A stretch of 64,000 bases of DNA, from assembly GCA_036521075.1 (NCBI GenBank), contig DATDIL010000147.1, forward strand, positions 67,121 through 131,120, read 5' to 3'. Of this stretch, positions 52,781 to 62,560 are shown one piece after another. How positions within the stretch are numbered: the stretch's first letter is position 1; the number at the start of each line of letters is the position of its first letter. The DNA is from DAIDKA01 sp036521075 (GTDB lineage: Bacteria; Pseudomonadota; Gammaproteobacteria; Steroidobacterales; Steroidobacteraceae). A model generated the notes under the pieces. The model was not told the DNA's origin, searched no databases, and was given only the letters and a program-made list of their open reading frames with translations. The position numbers were made by a program, and so were the translations under genes.

Positions 52781-54328
52781 ATGTCACAAATGCCCCGACG
52801 GTATCGCCCGCAGGGCGCCTGGGCGCTGTGCCTCACCAGCGCGCTGGCCTTGGGGCTCGCCGGGTGCGGCAGTGATTCGATGACCAGCGCGATGCCCGCC
52901 GGCACGGCCCGCGGCAGCCTGATCGAGGACCCGCCCTTGCGGATCGCCTCGCTGAATGCCGCAACCTTTGGCGCCGAGCTGGGCGCCAGCCCCTCCGGTG
53001 CGCAGCTGCTCGAGGTTGCCGGCCAGCCTGCCTGCGGCGTCGATTTCTACTACCTGCAGTACAACACCGTGGGTGGCAAGGGTGAGCCAACGACCGCATC
53101 CGGGGCATTGATGGTGCCCACGGGCTCCGCCCCCCAGTGCAGTGGCGGACGGCCAATCGTCCTGTATGGGCATGGCACGGACACGGACCGCACTGTCAAC
53201 ATCGCCGACATCACCAACACGAGCAACACCGAGGGGGCGTTGATTGCGGCGATGTTCGCCGCCCAGGGTTACATCGTGGTGGCGCCGAACTACGCCGGCT
53301 ACGACACCTCGAGCCTGGCCTATCACCCTTATTTGAACGCGGACCAGCAGTCCAAGGACATGATTGATGCCCTGACGGCGGCGCGGAGCGCCCTACCCCA
53401 CACGATGACGACGCAGAGCACCGATGGCGGCAAACTGTTCATTACGGGCTATTCGCAGGGCGGGTATGTGGCCATGGCCACCCATCGCGCCATGCAGGCG
53501 GCCGGCATGACGGTCACCGCCTCCGCGCCCATGTCCGGTCCCTATGCACTGGAGGCGTTCGGCGATGCGGTCTTCTACGGGCAGGTGGATGTCGGGTCCA
53601 CCGTGTTCACCCCCCTGCTGGTGACCAGCTATCAGCATGCCTATGGGAACATCTATCAGAATCTGACAGATGTATACGAGGCCAACTACGCGCCAGAAAT
53701 GGCCGACGTACTCCCCAGCACCACGCCGCTTGCCACCCTGTTCATGCATGGCACGTTGCCCGAGTCGGCGCTGTTCAATGCCACGACTCCGGTCACCGGC
53801 AATGCCACGCTCGATGTAACACTGGCGGTGCCGACCAATCCCGTGTTTGCCGCAGGCTTTGGCACCGACAATCTGGTGACCAACAACTTCCGCTTAGCCT
53901 ATGTACTGGATGCCGTGGCCAGTCCGGACGGCGCCGTGCCCACGCCCACGGCCAGCGTCGCCCTGGCCGTCAATCCACAGAACACGTTGCGCGTGGCGTT
54001 CAAGATGAATGATCTGCGTAACTGGATTCCGCAGCGCCCCATCCTGATGTGCGGTGGTGATGCGGATCCAACCGTGTTCTTCAGCGTCAACACCCTGGTC
54101 ATGCAGCAGTACTGGGCCGCCCTGCCAGCCGGGGCCATCACCGTCGTCGACATCAACGCGCCGGTAACCAACCCCAACGATCCCTTCGCCGCCGCCAAGG
54201 TGGGTTATCAGACAACCATTGCGGGTATCGCTGCGGCCCAGGGCCAAAGTGCGGAGGTCCAGGCCATTCATGCAACCGAAGCGCCGTTCTGCACCGCGGT
54301 GGCTCGCGGGTTTTTTGCGCAGTTTTAG
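52781..54328 (+). CDS. Secreted alpha/beta-hydrolase lipoprotein, lipase-like
   Basis: A 515-residue lipoprotein with lipobox ALGLAGCGS and a large alpha/beta-hydrolase domain. The nucleophile elbow is FITGYSQGGYVA and an oxyanion-type VLYGHGTD precedes it. A Pro/Ala-rich stretch and substrate-lid region follow, with a probable acid in MCGGDADPTVFF. It resembles secreted lipases / prolyl-oligopeptidase-like esterases. It lies upstream of the OmpW-like gene with 9 bases between. It may hydrolyse a lipid or polyester outside the inner membrane (inference). Confidence 0.85.
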   Translation: MSQMPRRYRPQGAWALCLTSALALGLAGCGSDSMTSAMPAGTARGSLIEDPPLRIASLNAATFGAELGASPSGAQLLEVAGQPACGVDFYYLQYNTVGGKGEPTTASGALMVPTGSAPQCSGGRPIVLYGHGTDTDRTVNIADITNTSNTEGALIAAMFAAQGYIVVAPNYAGYDTSSLAYHPYLNADQQSKDMIDALTAARSALPHTMTTQSTDGGKLFITGYSQGGYVAMATHRAMQAAGMTVTASAPMSGPYALEAFGDAVFYGQVDVGSTVFTPLLVTSYQHAYGNIYQNLTDVYEANYAPEMADVLPSTTPLATLFMHGTLPESALFNATTPVTGNATLDVTLAVPTNPVFAAGFGTDNLVTNNFRLAYVLDAVASPDGAVPTPTASVALAVNPQNTLRVAFKMNDLRNWIPQRPILMCGGDADPTVFFSVNTLVMQQYWAALPAGAITVVDINAPVTNPNDPFAAAKVGYQTTIAGIAAAQGQSAEVQAIHATEAPFCTAVARGFFAQF

Positions 54329-54337
54329 GGGTTGAAG

Positions 54338-55048
54338 ATGAAAGCCAGTCATTACGCCGCCACTGCCCTTTGCATCGGTGTGGCAATCGCCGCCGGGGTG
54401 GCGCGTGCCGACGATGACACCGGTGCTGGCGATCATCCAAACCTGGTGGCGATCGGGGTGTACCAGGTCAGCTTTCACGTTCACGCCGATGACATTTCCG
54501 GTCCCTACGTGCCACCGGGCCTGAATGTGCGCAATCCCAGCGTCGACACCCTCTATCTGGCCTATATGCGCCGACTCTCACCGCATTTTGATGTGGAACT
54601 CGCGCTGGGCGTGCCACCGCTGACCCGCACCGTGGCCAAGGGGCCCGTGCAGGTCGGATCCGTGCCGTACAACGGTGAGACAATCGCCACCGCGCGGTGG
54701 TTGGCACCCAGCCTGTTGTTCAAGTACTACTTGTTCCGCCCGGACACGATGTTCCGTCCGTATCTGGGCGTGGGAGTGAACTACACCCGATTCTATTCAC
54801 GCCAGGTCACCGCCGCCGGCGATGCGGTCAGCGGTGGACCGACATCGCTGTCGCTTCCGGCATCAGAAGGGCCGGTGGGCACGGTCGGGGTGTCGTGGCA
54901 CGTACTCGATCGGATGGTCGTGAACCTGTCCGGGTCCGCGTCCTGGGTGAACTCGCGGCTGACCACGGACACTGCCGGGGTCCTGCGCACCTCACATGTG
55001 GAGTTCAATCCGCGGGCCATCGTGCTGGCCGTGGGCTATGACTTCTGA
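54338..55048 (+). CDS. OmpW-family outer-membrane protein
   Basis: An eight-strand barrel of about 236 residues with a signal peptide ending near ARAD. Typical blocks are LVAIGVYQVSFHVHADD, TLYLAYMRRLSPHFDVELALG, LAPSLLFKYYLF and FRPYLGVGVNYTRFY, ending in the terminal strand AVGYDF. The ATG at 54338 with AGGGG 6 bases upstream is chosen over a TTG at 54332. OmpW proteins pass small hydrophobic compounds. Its stop codon abuts the convergent nuoN stop with no spacing. Confidence 0.9.
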   Translation: MKASHYAATALCIGVAIAAGVARADDDTGAGDHPNLVAIGVYQVSFHVHADDISGPYVPPGLNVRNPSVDTLYLAYMRRLSPHFDVELALGVPPLTRTVAKGPVQVGSVPYNGETIATARWLAPSLLFKYYLFRPDTMFRPYLGVGVNYTRFYSRQVTAAGDAVSGGPTSLSLPASEGPVGTVGVSWHVLDRMVVNLSGSASWVNSRLTTDTAGVLRTSHVEFNPRAIVLAVGYDF

Positions 55049-56494
55049 TCAGTGCAACAGGCGCCCACACAGTGAAAGCAAGGGCCCGGGAAGAATGCCC
55101 AGCGCCAACACCGCCACACCGTTGACCCCCACCATCAGCCGTACGCCCGGTTGCCATACGGGCGGCGGTTGCCCAACACCCGGCTGATCGAAGTACATGA
55201 GCTTCACGATGCGCAGGTAGTAGTAAGCGCCGATCACCGACACCACCACGGCAATGATCACCAGCCACAGATGGCCGCTCATCCACAGCTGTTGCAATAT
55301 CGACAGCTTGGCCCAAAAGCCGACGAACGGTGGCACGCCGGCGGTCGAGAACATCAGGAACATCATCACCAGCGCCAGCAACGGATCGCGGCGGTACAGA
55401 CCCTTATAGTCATCCAGCCGATCCGCCTCGAAGCCCTTGCTGGTCATCAGCAGCATGACACCGAAGGTGCCCAGCGTCGCCAGAACGTACGCGAGGGTAA
55501 AGAACAGGGAGGCGGCATAACCGGACTGCGTCCCGGAGACAAAGCCCAAAACGATGAACCCGACGTTCGAGATGGCCGAGTACGCCAGCATGCGCTTCAG
55601 ATTGCTCTGCGCAATGGCGACGACGTTACCCAGAATCAGGCTCAGGACCGCCAGCGCTCCCAGCATCTGCGACCATTCGTGCTCGGTACCCGTCAGTCCG
55701 TGCGTGAGCAGTCGCAGCGCGAGCGCAAAGTAGGCAATCTTCGGCGCGGTCGCGATGAACAGCGTGACGTTGGTGGGTGCGCCCTCGTACACATCCGGCA
55801 GCCACATATGGAACGGGACGGCGCCCAGCTTGAAGGCCACGGCGACGACCACGAAGGTCAATCCAAGGACCGCGCCGGCGCTGTGCGTCGTACCCAGACG
55901 CGCCGCCAGGTCATCCAATCCCAGGGTACCGGTAATGCCGTAGAGGATGGACATGCCATACAGCAACATGCCCGAGGCGATGGCGCCCAGGACGAAATAC
56001 TTCATGGCCGCTTCGGCCGCGACCGCATTGTCGCGGTCAAACGCCACCATGGCGTACACCGAGAGCGCCAGCAGCTCCACACCTAAGTACACCGTCAGCA
56101 TGCTGTTGGCCGAGGCGAGCACGAAAATGCCCAACAGGGCCGTCAAGGCCAGCACGTAGTACTCGCCGCGAGCGGTGCCGCGCTGGGCCATGTGGCTGCG
56201 CGAATACAGCAGGGTGACGGCGACGAACAGCAGCGCCGCCAGCTTCAGCACGAAGCCGACCGGATCGGCCACATACAACCCATCGAACAGCACCAAGCGG
56301 CCGCTCACCTGGCCCACACCCACCAGCAGCGCTGCCGTGATGGCCAGCGCAAGCAACGTGATCGTCGGTGCCAGGCCACGCCGCTTCTGGCCCGCGAAGA
56401 CATCGATCATCAGCACGGCGCAGATGGCGAAGGCTAAAAAGATCTCCCCGATGGCGGGAGCAACCGCAGCCCAGGTCATTGTGGTATCTGGCAT
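55049..56494 (-). CDS. nuoN: NADH-quinone oxidoreductase subunit N
   Basis: A membrane antiporter-like subunit of complex I, 481 residues with about 14 helices. Conserved features include GMLLYGMSILYGITGT and LKRMLAYSAISNVGFI. It contributes to proton translocation. It is the last gene of the nuo operon here. The stop touches the convergent OmpW gene stop. Confidence 0.95.
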   Translation of the reverse strand: MPDTTMTWAAVAPAIGEIFLAFAICAVLMIDVFAGQKRRGLAPTITLLALAITAALLVGVGQVSGRLVLFDGLYVADPVGFVLKLAALLFVAVTLLYSRSHMAQRGTARGEYYVLALTALLGIFVLASANSMLTVYLGVELLALSVYAMVAFDRDNAVAAEAAMKYFVLGAIASGMLLYGMSILYGITGTLGLDDLAARLGTTHSAGAVLGLTFVVVAVAFKLGAVPFHMWLPDVYEGAPTNVTLFIATAPKIAYFALALRLLTHGLTGTEHEWSQMLGALAVLSLILGNVVAIAQSNLKRMLAYSAISNVGFIVLGFVSGTQSGYAASLFFTLAYVLATLGTFGVMLLMTSKGFEADRLDDYKGLYRRDPLLALVMMFLMFSTAGVPPFVGFWAKLSILQQLWMSGHLWLVIIAVVVSVIGAYYYLRIVKLMYFDQPGVGQPPPVWQPGVRLMVGVNGVAVLALGILPGPLLSLCGRLLH

Positions 56495-56500
56495 ATCAGC

Positions 56501-58018
56501 TCAAAGCGGCAGCTTGGAATGCACGGCCTGCTGGACCAGGTGGTGCACCGAAACTTCCATGATGTGGAGGAGGGGTGCCGGGTACACGCCCAGCAGCAGC
56601 ACCGCCACCGCGAGCACGCCCAGCACCAGGAATTCGCGTCCGTTCAGGTCCTTGAGCGCAGCGACATGACTGTTGGTCACCGGTCCGAACACCACGCGTT
56701 TGACCATCCACAGGGTGTACGCGGCGCCCAGGATCAGCGTCAGTGCTGCCAGAAAGGCGTACCAGAAGCTCGCTTTGAAGGCGGCGATGATGACCAGGAA
56801 CTCCCCGACAAAGCCCGAAGTGCCCGGCAGCCCCGAGTTTGCCATGCCAAAGAAAACCATCAGGGCAGCGAAGTACGGCATCACATTGACGACACCACCG
56901 TAGCTTGCGATCTCGCGGCTGTGCATCCGGTCATACAAGACGCCCACGCACAGGAACAGCGCTCCGGAGATCAGGCCGTGCGAGACCATCTGCACGATGG
57001 CGCCGTCCACGCCGAGCACCGCGCCGCTCAGCGCGCCGGTACTGGCAACCACCGCATAGATACCGAAGGTGCCCAGGGTCACGAAGCCCATGTGTGCGAT
57101 GGACGAATAAGCAATGAGCTTCTTCATGTCCTGCTGCACCATTGCGACAAAACCGATGTACACCACCGCGATCAGCGACAGGGCGATGATCAGCATCACC
57201 AGCTCCCGGCTCGCATCCGGGGTGATGGGCAAGCTGAAGCGCAGAAATCCGTATCCGCCCATCTTCAGCATGATGGCCGCCAGGATGACCGAACCGCCGG
57301 TGGGCGCCTCCACGTGCGCATCCGGCAGCCAGGTGTGCACCGGCCACATCGGCACCTTCACGGCGAAGGCCACCAGGAAGGCCAGGAAAATCCAGCGCTG
57401 CTCGATCAGGCTCAGCGGCAGGGACTGCAGCGCGGCGATCGCGTAGTCCTGTCCCTTCACGTACATATAGATGAGCGCCGCCAGCATCAGCACGGAACCC
57501 AGGAAGGTGTAGAGGAAGAACTTGATGGTTGCGTAGACGCGACGCGGACCGCCCCAGATGCCGATGATCAGGAACATCGGAATCAGCATCGCCTCCCAGA
57601 AGAAGTAGAACAGCAATGCGTCAGTGGCGCAGAACACCCCGATCATCAGCCCTTCCATGATCAGGAAGGCCGCGTAGTACTGGGCGGGACGCTGGTCGAT
57701 CACGGTCCAGGCGGCGATGATCACCGGAATGGTCATGAACGTCGTCAGCAGCACGAGCGGCAGCGAGATGCCATCAATGCCAATGCCGTAGAACGCGTTG
57801 AGCGAGGGAATCCAGGACAGCTTTTCGACGAACTGCATGCTCGCCGTGCTGGTATCGAAGCCGGTATAGGCGGGGATCGATATCAGGAAGGTGGCCAGGG
57901 CCGCGAGCAACGCCACCCAGCGGCCGACGACGATGCAGCGCTCCCCCAACGCCAGCACCACCACTCCGGAACAGATGGGCAGCCAGATCAGAACCGACAG
58001 AAGACCAAAACCGTGCAT
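56501..58018 (-). CDS. nuoM: NADH-quinone oxidoreductase subunit M
   Basis: A proton-pumping membrane subunit of complex I, 505 residues. It has the family block VPMWPVHTWLPDAHVEAPTGGSVILAA (split) and a lysine in LIAYSSIAHMGFV. The start is the ATG at 58018; an earlier in-frame ATG at 58072 lies inside nuoL. It precedes nuoN in the normal order. Long reading frames on the opposite strand here are shadows of this membrane protein. Confidence 0.95.
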   Translation of the reverse strand: MHGFGLLSVLIWLPICSGVVVLALGERCIVVGRWVALLAALATFLISIPAYTGFDTSTASMQFVEKLSWIPSLNAFYGIGIDGISLPLVLLTTFMTIPVIIAAWTVIDQRPAQYYAAFLIMEGLMIGVFCATDALLFYFFWEAMLIPMFLIIGIWGGPRRVYATIKFFLYTFLGSVLMLAALIYMYVKGQDYAIAALQSLPLSLIEQRWIFLAFLVAFAVKVPMWPVHTWLPDAHVEAPTGGSVILAAIMLKMGGYGFLRFSLPITPDASRELVMLIIALSLIAVVYIGFVAMVQQDMKKLIAYSSIAHMGFVTLGTFGIYAVVASTGALSGAVLGVDGAIVQMVSHGLISGALFLCVGVLYDRMHSREIASYGGVVNVMPYFAALMVFFGMANSGLPGTSGFVGEFLVIIAAFKASFWYAFLAALTLILGAAYTLWMVKRVVFGPVTNSHVAALKDLNGREFLVLGVLAVAVLLLGVYPAPLLHIMEVSVHHLVQQAVHSKLPL

Positions 58019-58037
58019 GTAAAGACCGCCCTTAGCC

Positions 58038-60026
58038 TTAGCGGACCAGGAACCAGCCCAGCAACAGGGCAAGTCCGATCATGGTCCAGAACGCGTAGGT
58101 GTACAGAAAGCCGCTCTGCAGGTGCCGCAGCAGCCCACCGAACCAGCCCACTGAATTGGCAGTGCCGTTCACCATGCCGCCATCGATGAGTATCTGATCC
58201 CCCGCGCGCCACAACCCCTTCCCCAGACCACGCGCCAGCACGCATACGATGTTCTCGTTGAACCAGTCGAAGTAGAATTTGTTGACCAGCAGCGTGCGCA
58301 GCGGCGCCAGCACGCGGCCTGCCACGTCGGCCCATTCCGGTCTTTTCAGGAAGAACACCCAGGCGCTGATCACCCCCGCGAGTGCCAGCCAGAAAGCCGG
58401 CGCCATGAAGCCTTTGAGGGCGAAGGTGAGCCATAGCGGACCGTGCAGCTGCTCACCTACCCTGGCCATCACATCATTGGCCGGCAGTACGAAGATGGAG
58501 TGGCCAAAGTAGCCGCCGAACAGTACGGACTTCACGCACAGCGCGCCGATGACAACAGAAGGGATCGCCAGTGCCACCAGCGGACCACGCACCACCCAGG
58601 GGGTCTCGTGCGGAACCCCGCCATGCCCGTGATCATCATGGCCGTGCGCCGTCGCGTCGCGGAAACGCTCGGGCCCGTGGAAGGTCATGAACAGCATGCG
58701 GAAGGTGTACAGCGCCGTGATGAATACGCCGCCCAGCACGCACGCGTACGCGTAGCCTGCGCCCCAACGATGCGACTCACCCACCGCCTCGATGATCGCG
58801 TCCTTGGAATAGAAGCCCGCGAAGAACGGCGTGCCGATCAGGGCCAGCGAGCCGATCCAGCTGGTGGCCGCCGTCCACGGCATGTACTTCGCCAGGCCGC
58901 CCATCTTGCGCATATCCTGCTCGTGGTGCATGCCGATGATCACGGACCCGGCCGCAAGGAACAGCAGCGCCTTGAAGAAGGCGTGGGTCATGAGGTGGAA
59001 AATCGCGCCGCCGTACGCGGACACCCCCAGCGCGACGGTCATATACCCCAGCTGCGAGAGCGTCGAGTACGCGATCACGCGTTTGATGTCATTGGCGACC
59101 ACACCCAGCAGGCCCATGAACAACGCGGTCGTCGCGCCGATCACCAGTACGAACGACAGCGCCTGCTCCGACTGCTCGAACAGCGGCGACATGCGCGCGA
59201 CCATGAAAATGCCGGCGGTCACCATGGTGGCCGCGTGGATCAGGGCCGAGATCGGCGTCGGACCTTCCATCGAGTCCGGCAGCCACACGTGCAGCGGCAC
59301 CTGGGCCGACTTGCCCATGGCGCCGATGAACAGGCAGATGCAGATCAGTGTCATTGCCGGCACGCTCGTGCTGGAGGTGAGCGCCAAATTCTGGGCCGCA
59401 ATATGTGGGGCGGCGGCAAAGGCCGCCTGGTAATCCAGCGAGCCGGTGTAATAGACGACCCCCGCAATCCCCAGCACGAAGCCGAAGTCACCGATGCGGT
59501 TGACCATGAAGGCCTTGAAATTGGCAAAAATGGCCGACGGTCGCGTGTACCAGAAGCCGATCAGCAGGTAGGAGACCACGCCGACCGCTTCCCAGCCGAA
59601 GAACAGCTGCATGAAGTTGTTCGACATCACGAGCATCAGCATCGAGAAGGTGAACAGCGAGATGTAGCTGAAGAAACGCTGGTAACCCGGGTCATCGGCC
59701 ATGTAGCCGACGGTGTAGACGTGCACGCACAGCGAGACGAAGGTGACCACGACCATCATCAGCGCCGAGAGCCGGTCGATCAGGAAACCGACCTGGAAGT
59801 GCAGGCCATCGCTGACCAGCCAGGTGTACACCGGGCCGTTGAAGATGGCCGCCCCGCCCCATACCAGGTCCCGCCACACGACGAGCGAGAGGACGCAGGA
59901 GATCGCCACCGCCGCAATGGTGATCGTGTGGGCGCCGGAGCGGCCGACCACCTTGCCGAACAAACCGGCAATGACGGCGGCGAGCAGCGGCAGCATCGGG
60001 ATGGCGAGCAGCACAATCGGGTTCAT
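58038..60026 (-). CDS. nuoL: NADH-quinone oxidoreductase subunit L
   Basis: The largest antiporter-like complex I subunit, 662 residues. The diagnostic segments KSAQVPLHVWLPDSMEGPTPISALIHAATMV and FFSYISLFTFSMLMLV are clear, with the C-terminal lateral helix extension. It is in the normal nuoK-L-M order. The spacer to nuoK is 9 bases. Confidence 0.95.
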   Translation of the reverse strand: MNPIVLLAIPMLPLLAAVIAGLFGKVVGRSGAHTITIAAVAISCVLSLVVWRDLVWGGAAIFNGPVYTWLVSDGLHFQVGFLIDRLSALMMVVVTFVSLCVHVYTVGYMADDPGYQRFFSYISLFTFSMLMLVMSNNFMQLFFGWEAVGVVSYLLIGFWYTRPSAIFANFKAFMVNRIGDFGFVLGIAGVVYYTGSLDYQAAFAAAPHIAAQNLALTSSTSVPAMTLICICLFIGAMGKSAQVPLHVWLPDSMEGPTPISALIHAATMVTAGIFMVARMSPLFEQSEQALSFVLVIGATTALFMGLLGVVANDIKRVIAYSTLSQLGYMTVALGVSAYGGAIFHLMTHAFFKALLFLAAGSVIIGMHHEQDMRKMGGLAKYMPWTAATSWIGSLALIGTPFFAGFYSKDAIIEAVGESHRWGAGYAYACVLGGVFITALYTFRMLFMTFHGPERFRDATAHGHDDHGHGGVPHETPWVVRGPLVALAIPSVVIGALCVKSVLFGGYFGHSIFVLPANDVMARVGEQLHGPLWLTFALKGFMAPAFWLALAGVISAWVFFLKRPEWADVAGRVLAPLRTLLVNKFYFDWFNENIVCVLARGLGKGLWRAGDQILIDGGMVNGTANSVGWFGGLLRHLQSGFLYTYAFWTMIGLALLLGWFLVR

Positions 60027-60035
60027 CGTCTTAGC

Positions 60036-60341
60036 TCAACCTTTCAGCGTGCTCAGGTCTTCGACATTGATGCTGCGCCGCTCACGGAACAGAACCACCA
60101 GGATGGCCAGGCCGATGGCGGATTCGGCCGCCGCGACCGTCAGCACGAAGAACACGAAAATCTGGCCGTGGATGTCACCCAGGAAGCGCGAGAAGGCCAC
60201 GAAGTTGAAATTCGCCGCCAGCAGCAGCAGCTCCACGCACATCAGCAGCAGGATCACGTTCTTGCGATTCAGGAACACCCCGGCCACCGCGATCGCGAAC
60301 AGCACCGCAGACAGCGTCAACAATTGCCCCAGAGTGATCAT
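60036..60341 (-). CDS. nuoK: NADH-quinone oxidoreductase subunit K
   Basis: A 101-residue three-helix complex I subunit. It has the two membrane Glu regions (LLMCVELLLLAANFNFV and VAAAESAIGLAILVVLFR). Its start overlaps the nuoJ stop (ATGA). Confidence 0.95.
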   Translation of the reverse strand: MITLGQLLTLSAVLFAIAVAGVFLNRKNVILLLMCVELLLLAANFNFVAFSRFLGDIHGQIFVFFVLTVAAAESAIGLAILVVLFRERRSINVEDLSTLKG

Positions 60342-60940
60342 GAGCGCTTCTGCGCCGACATCTTCACGATGCGTACCCGATCCGCGGCGCGGGCGGCCAC
60401 CTGCCGGTCCACGTCCTGCACCTTCAGACCCCGACGCTTGCGCATGGTCAGCGAAATCGCCGCGACAATGGCCACCAGCAACAGCACGGCCGCCAATTCC
60501 AGCGGATAGGCGTAGCGGGTGTACAGGGTCTGGCCGAGCTGCGTGGTATTGCTGTATGTCGCCGGCAGCGCCGCCGGCCCCTGGGTCACATCCGGCCCGA
60601 GAGTGCGTGCGAGAATGACCCCGACGATTTCAAATATGACCGCGCCCGCCGTGATCACTCCAAGCAGCCAGAAACGCGTAAACCCCTCGCGCAGTTCCTC
60701 CAGGTTGATGTCCAGCATCATGACCACGAACAGGAACAGCACCATCACCGCGCCGACATAGACCAGCACCAGCACCACGGCCAGGAACTCCGCGCCGATC
60801 AGCAGCCAGATGGCCGCGCTGGTCACAAAACACATGACCAGCGCCAACGCCGCGTGCACCGGGTTGCGCGAGATGATCATCCCCAGTGCCGATGCCACCA
60901 GCACCACCGCAAAGGCGTAGAACAATATCTGAACGAGCAC
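60338..60940 (-). CDS. nuoJ: NADH-quinone oxidoreductase subunit J
   Basis: A 200-residue complex I membrane subunit with the usual MIISRNPVHAALALVM and LVYVGAVMVLFLFVVMML blocks. The GTG start has GGGGAGG 6 bases upstream. The spacer to nuoI is 41 bases. Confidence 0.94.
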   Translation of the reverse strand: MLVQILFYAFAVVLVASALGMIISRNPVHAALALVMCFVTSAAIWLLIGAEFLAVVLVLVYVGAVMVLFLFVVMMLDINLEELREGFTRFWLLGVITAGAVIFEIVGVILARTLGPDVTQGPAALPATYSNTTQLGQTLYTRYAYPLELAAVLLLVAIVAAISLTMRKRRGLKVQDVDRQVAARAADRVRIVKMSAQKRS

Positions 60941-60981
60941 GCTGCCTCCCCTTGAGGATCTGTTGCGCTTTGGATGGACGG

Positions 60982-61461
60982 CTACCGGAACGGCGCATCC
61001 GCGGCCCTGTCGGCCGCGATCATCGCCTCATAACGCTCGCCGACCGCGAGCAGCTTGTCCTTGGACATGATGTTCTCGCCGCGATGTTCCATGTGGTACT
61101 CATGGATGCGCGTGAGCACGATGGCATCCACCGGGCAGGCTTCCTCGCAAAAACCGCAGTAGATGCACTTGAACAGGTCAATGTCATAGCGGCTGGTGCG
61201 GCGTGTGCCATCCTCGGCCACTTCCGAATCGATCGTGATGCACACGGCCGGGCACACCGCCTCGCACAGCTTGCAGGCAATGCAGCGTTCCTCGCCGTTC
61301 GCATAGCGGCGCTGGGCATGCAGGCCCCGGAAACGCGGTGATTGCGGAGTCTTCTCTTCCGGATAGTTGAGGGTGTATTTCGGGGACAGAAACATCCGCC
61401 ACGTCACCGCCATACCTTTGAGGAGTTCGGGGAGCAGCAGGGTTTTGAGCAATTGACTCAT
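60982..61461 (-). CDS. nuoI: NADH-quinone oxidoreductase subunit I
   Basis: A 159-residue peripheral complex I subunit carrying two 4Fe-4S clusters: CIACKLCEAVCP and CIYCGFCEEACP. The sequence RFRGLHAQRRYANGEERC is typical. It connects the soluble arm clusters to quinone reduction. Confidence 0.96.
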   Translation of the reverse strand: MSQLLKTLLLPELLKGMAVTWRMFLSPKYTLNYPEEKTPQSPRFRGLHAQRRYANGEERCIACKLCEAVCPAVCITIDSEVAEDGTRRTSRYDIDLFKCIYCGFCEEACPVDAIVLTRIHEYHMEHRGENIMSKDKLLAVGERYEAMIAADRAADAPFR

Positions 61462-61470
61462 GGTGCGCCT

Positions 61471-62544
61471 TCAGGTCGTGTGCCAGGGGCCGATGTGAGC
61501 CCAGGAGAGAACCCCCTCGACGAAAATCCAGACGATGGTTACCGGGATCAGCACCTTCCAGCCCAGCCGCATGATCTGATCGTACCGATAGCGCGGGAAG
61601 GTCGCGCGGAACCACAGGAACAGGAACAGGAACAGGAAGGCCTTCAGAAACAGCCACCCGAAGCTCGATGTCGCCAGAATGCCATGGCCCAGCACTGGCC
61701 AACCATCAAACGGGCTCAACCACCCGCCCATGAAGAAGATCGCCGTGAGAAAGGAGATCAGGATCATGTTGGCGTATTCGGCTAGGAAGAACAGCGCGAA
61801 CGCCATGCCCGAATATTCGACATGGAAGCCGGCGACGATTTCCGATTCGCCTTCGGCCACATCGAAGGGAGCGCGATTGGTCTCGGCGACCCCGGATATG
61901 AAATAGACCACGAACAGCGGGAACAGCCAGGTCCAGTTCCAGGTGAACATGCCGCCTTGCTGGTGGCGCACGATGGCGCCCAGGTTCAGGCTGCCGGAGG
62001 TCATCAGTACACCGACCAGCGCAAAGCCCATCGCAATCTCATAGGCTACGATCTGCGCCGCCGAACGCATGGCGCCGAGGAACGCGTACTTGGAGTTCGA
62101 CGCCCAACCGGCCAGGATCACCCCGTACACGCCGGCCGAGGTCAGCGCCAGCAAGAACAGCAGCCCGGCATCGACGTTCGCAATGGTCAGGTCCGGCGAC
62201 AGCGGGATCACCGACCAGGCGGCGAATGCCGTCACCAGGGTGATGACCGGTGCCAGCGCGAACAGGAACTTGTTGGCCCGGGCCGGAATGATCACTTCCT
62301 TGGTGATCAGCTTGATGACATCGGCGAAGGGCTGCCCCAGGCCCGGGATCATGCCGAGAATGGCCACGCGATTCGGGCCGCGGCGCAGCTGCATCCAGCC
62401 GATGACCTTGCGTTCCCACAAGGTTGTCAGGGCCACCAGCAGGATCAATGAGATGGTGACCGCCAGTATCCACAATGTGGAAATGGACGTGGAACGCACG
62501 ATCGGCGGTAAGGAACTCCAGGCACTCATGAGATTATTCAACAC
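61471..62544 (-). CDS. nuoH: NADH-quinone oxidoreductase subunit H
   Basis: A 357-residue complex I subunit with about eight helices. It has the quinone-site marks WERKVIGWMQLRRGPNRV and ETNRAPFDVAEGESEIVAGFHVEYSG. I chose the GTG at 62544, which has a GAGG 7 bases upstream; an ATG at 62529 is an alternative without such a site. The order nuoG-H-I is standard. Confidence 0.95.
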   Translation of the reverse strand: MLNNLMSAWSSLPPIVRSTSISTLWILAVTISLILLVALTTLWERKVIGWMQLRRGPNRVAILGMIPGLGQPFADVIKLITKEVIIPARANKFLFALAPVITLVTAFAAWSVIPLSPDLTIANVDAGLLFLLALTSAGVYGVILAGWASNSKYAFLGAMRSAAQIVAYEIAMGFALVGVLMTSGSLNLGAIVRHQQGGMFTWNWTWLFPLFVVYFISGVAETNRAPFDVAEGESEIVAGFHVEYSGMAFALFFLAEYANMILISFLTAIFFMGGWLSPFDGWPVLGHGILATSSFGWLFLKAFLFLFLFLWFRATFPRYRYDQIMRLGWKVLIPVTIVWIFVEGVLSWAHIGPWHTT

Positions 62545-62560
62545 GCTCGCGCCTCAGTCT

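Noticed and set aside
56519..58189. Long open frame opposite nuoM
   Set aside because: It is antisense to a well-conserved membrane subunit, is rich in His/Gln/Arg with no domain, and is a GC-rich shadow.
58443..60509. 688-residue open frame opposite nuoL
   Set aside because: Antisense shadow of nuoL with highly repetitive charged composition and no recognisable motif.
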